A stretch of 6,469 nucleotides of DNA from Lachnospiraceae bacterium (GTDB taxonomy: Bacteria; Bacillota; Clostridia; Lachnospirales; Lachnospiraceae), in contig JAIKXK010000316.1 in assembly GCA_024684155.1 (NCBI GenBank), forward strand, positions 1 to 6,469. The letters are read 5' to 3'. The position numbers and the translations under genes were made by a program. Shown here piece after piece: positions 4,845-6,469 of this stretch (its first letter is position 1; the number at the start of each line of letters is the position of its first letter). A model generated the notes under the pieces. It was given only the letters and a program-made list of their open reading frames with translations, ran no database searches and was not told the origin of the DNA.

Positions 4845-6469
4845 ATGAAGTGGAAAAGTAATCTGTTTCGCGGATTAGCGGGAGTGTTTCTAGCACTGAC
4901 AGTTATGCTTTCTTGTGCTTCTTCTGTGGCAAACAGTTGGCAGGTACGAGTAAATGAATTATTAGGTGTAACTTCTTCCGTACAGCGAAGTGAGGATGCA
5001 GCGGATTATCAATATGTATCTGATTATTCATCAGGGTCAGAATTGATTGACGCTGAAATTGCTTTAAATACCAGATTAGAGGCTGAAGGTGCAGTTTCCC
5101 TAAAAGGAACCCCTGCAGTAGACGGAAAAAACGTTACACTCTTTGGTATGAGAAGTGGTGAGAACATGCAGTTTGGTGGATCGATGGGGTCTCTTGTGGA
5201 TGAATCAAATGTAGTAACTTTAGCGGAAGCATTAACAGACAATGGTTTTTCTGTGAATGAAAAGATGGTGGATTTTTACAAAGACGCTGATCTTTTAGAG
5301 GATTATGCTCCAACGAAGGCTGCAGGCGGAAACGTTGTGGATATGAATGTTGGTAGTGCCATCAATGAGGTACCTGTTTCAGAATATTCGGGATTGGAAA
5401 GTACCTATGGAGATTATAAGGATGCAGCAATTATTGTATTAGGTAGAGATGCCGGAGAAAGCTGCTGCTTCTATCCTGGTGAAGAGGGAACTACCACCTT
5501 TGATAAGGACGATAAGGAACATGAAAATCCAATTCCTACAGAGGAGTTTTTAAATAGTTCTACTGGAAATATTTTAGGACTTTCAGATGATGAAAGAGAT
5601 TTGGTTCATTATGTAGAGGAACAGGGATTTTCAAAGGTAATTGTTTTACTTAATTCTGCTGTTCCTATGGAAGTGGAAGAATTAAAAACAGATGATGGAG
5701 TAAATGGAATTCTTTGGATTGGAAATCCTGGTGCATACGGAACTTATGGTATTGCAAAACTTTTATCAGGAGAAGTACTTCCATCCGGACATCTTCCAGA
5801 TACCTATGCAGTAAACTCTGCATTATCACCTGCAATGCAAAATTATGGGGTATACCTTTTTGACAATGCGGATGCCATTGAAACAACTACTAATCACGGA
5901 CTTCGTTCTGATTGGTATTTAGCAGAAGAAGAAGGAATCTACATTGGATATAAATACTATGAAACAAGATATGCAGATAGTGTTTTAGGACAGGGAAATG
6001 CTTCGGTAGCGCAAAAGGGTGAAACCGTGGATGGTGGTACTTCCTGGGATTATAACAATGAAGTTTCTTATACCTTTGGTTATGGTCTCGAAGGATCAAG
6101 CTTTTCTGAGGAAATTACAGATATGTCCATTGACTGGTCTGGAGAGAAAAAAAGTAGTGCTACGGTAAATGTAACAAATACCGGAGATGTAGCTGCAAAA
6201 CATGCAGTTCAATTATATGTTTCACTTCCTTATACTGACTATGATAAGGCAAATGGAATTGAAAAATCTGCCATTCAGTTAGTTGGATTTGGAAAAACAG
6301 GAGAGGCTTCTGAAAAGTCTTATGAAGATTGTGTACTCTTAGCTCCTGGTGAGTCAGAAGAAGTCACAATTGAATTTTTAGCAACAGATCTTTATAGCTA
6401 CGATATGAGCTATGAACATGATGGAACAAAGGGTGCTTATTTATTAGAAGAAGGAGATTATTACTTCGC
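4845..6469 (+). CDS. GH3 beta-glycosidase with permuted domains, partial
   Basis: The frame is open to the right edge (541 complete codons, no stop), so only the N-terminal part is seen. Residues 8-30 are hydrophobic (a signal peptide or membrane anchor) after a Lys-rich start, so the enzyme probably acts outside or at the membrane. What follows is the domain normally found at the C-terminus of GH3 enzymes: NVTLFGMRSG (96-105), AIIVLGRDAGES (195-206), LGLSDDERDLV (244-254), VIVLLNSAVPMEVEEL (265-280), ILWIGNPGAYGTYGIAKLLSG (289-309), LPSGHLPDTY (312-321), YIGYKYYETRY (366-376) and YTFGYGL (409-415). A fibronectin-III-like domain begins near 428 (ATVNVTNTGDVAAKHAVQLYVS). The TIM-barrel domain with the nucleophile Asp has not appeared and is expected beyond the edge, the reversed order known from Ruminococcus albus and Butyrivibrio enzymes. 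Exact substrate is unknown; beta-glucosidase is the commonest role. The start has an excellent GGAGG (4834-4838). Confidence 0.88.
   Translation, partial: MKWKSNLFRGLAGVFLALTVMLSCASSVANSWQVRVNELLGVTSSVQRSEDAADYQYVSDYSSGSELIDAEIALNTRLEAEGAVSLKGTPAVDGKNVTLFGMRSGENMQFGGSMGSLVDESNVVTLAEALTDNGFSVNEKMVDFYKDADLLEDYAPTKAAGGNVVDMNVGSAINEVPVSEYSGLESTYGDYKDAAIIVLGRDAGESCCFYPGEEGTTTFDKDDKEHENPIPTEEFLNSSTGNILGLSDDERDLVHYVEEQGFSKVIVLLNSAVPMEVEELKTDDGVNGILWIGNPGAYGTYGIAKLLSGEVLPSGHLPDTYAVNSALSPAMQNYGVYLFDNADAIETTTNHGLRSDWYLAEEEGIYIGYKYYETRYADSVLGQGNASVAQKGETVDGGTSWDYNNEVSYTFGYGLEGSSFSEEITDMSIDWSGEKKSSATVNVTNTGDVAAKHAVQLYVSLPYTDYDKANGIEKSAIQLVGFGKTGEASEKSYEDCVLLAPGESEEVTIEFLATDLYSYDMSYEHDGTKGAYLLEEGDYYF

Noticed and set aside
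5024..6099. Three minus-strand reading frames of 69-73 residues (5024-5242, 5665-5886, 5890-6099)
   Set aside because: All lie antisense inside the GH3 coding region, which reads continuously with family motifs on the plus strand.
1..6469. CRISPR arrays, tRNA or rRNA genes, insertion sequences, defence systems
   Set aside because: No spaced repeat array, no cloverleaf or rRNA-like segment, no transposase or integrase, and no terminal inverted repeats were seen in reading both strands.

Overview
The window looks like chromosomal DNA from an anaerobic low-GC Firmicute, most likely a Lachnospiraceae-type gut or rumen Clostridium relative. This is inferred from AT-rich codon use, Gram-positive ribosome binding sites (GGAGA, GAGGTG, GGAGG), sigma-A promoters, a DUF3737 gene, an AgrA/AgrC-style LytTR two-component pair, and a GH3 glycosidase with reversed domain order. 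No genus can be named from the sequence alone.

Layout from left to right. (1) On the minus strand is the N-terminal half of a family GH88 unsaturated glucuronyl hydrolase. It loses resemblance to the family close to the left edge and stops early. (2) A 120-base divergent intergenic region carries candidate promoters in both directions and a 20-base direct repeat. (3) On the plus strand is an AraC-family regulator, probably controlling the GH88 locus. (4) A strong extended -10 promoter overlapping a large palindrome drives a DUF3737 protein, which is built of beta-helix rungs and has no known function. (5) A LytTR response regulator and an AgrC-like membrane GHKL sensor form a tight two-gene operon closed by a clean intrinsic terminator. 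(6) A GH3 glycosidase with an N-terminal hydrophobic segment follows, has a strong ribosome binding site, and runs off the right edge.

How the parts may work together (inference): GH88 removes the unsaturated uronic acid left by polysaccharide lyases acting on glycosaminoglycans or similar uronic-acid polymers, and the GH3 enzyme would act on beta-linked oligosaccharides. This suggests a carbohydrate-use region controlled by a local AraC protein. The two-component pair in the middle looks like a sensing module whose 'kinase' has lost most of its ATP-binding motifs, so it may work as a non-catalytic sensor or regulator. The most interesting points are this degenerate kinase, the palindromic elements ahead of DUF3737 and GH3 that share a GCAATTTA core, the permuted GH3, and the abrupt break in GH88.
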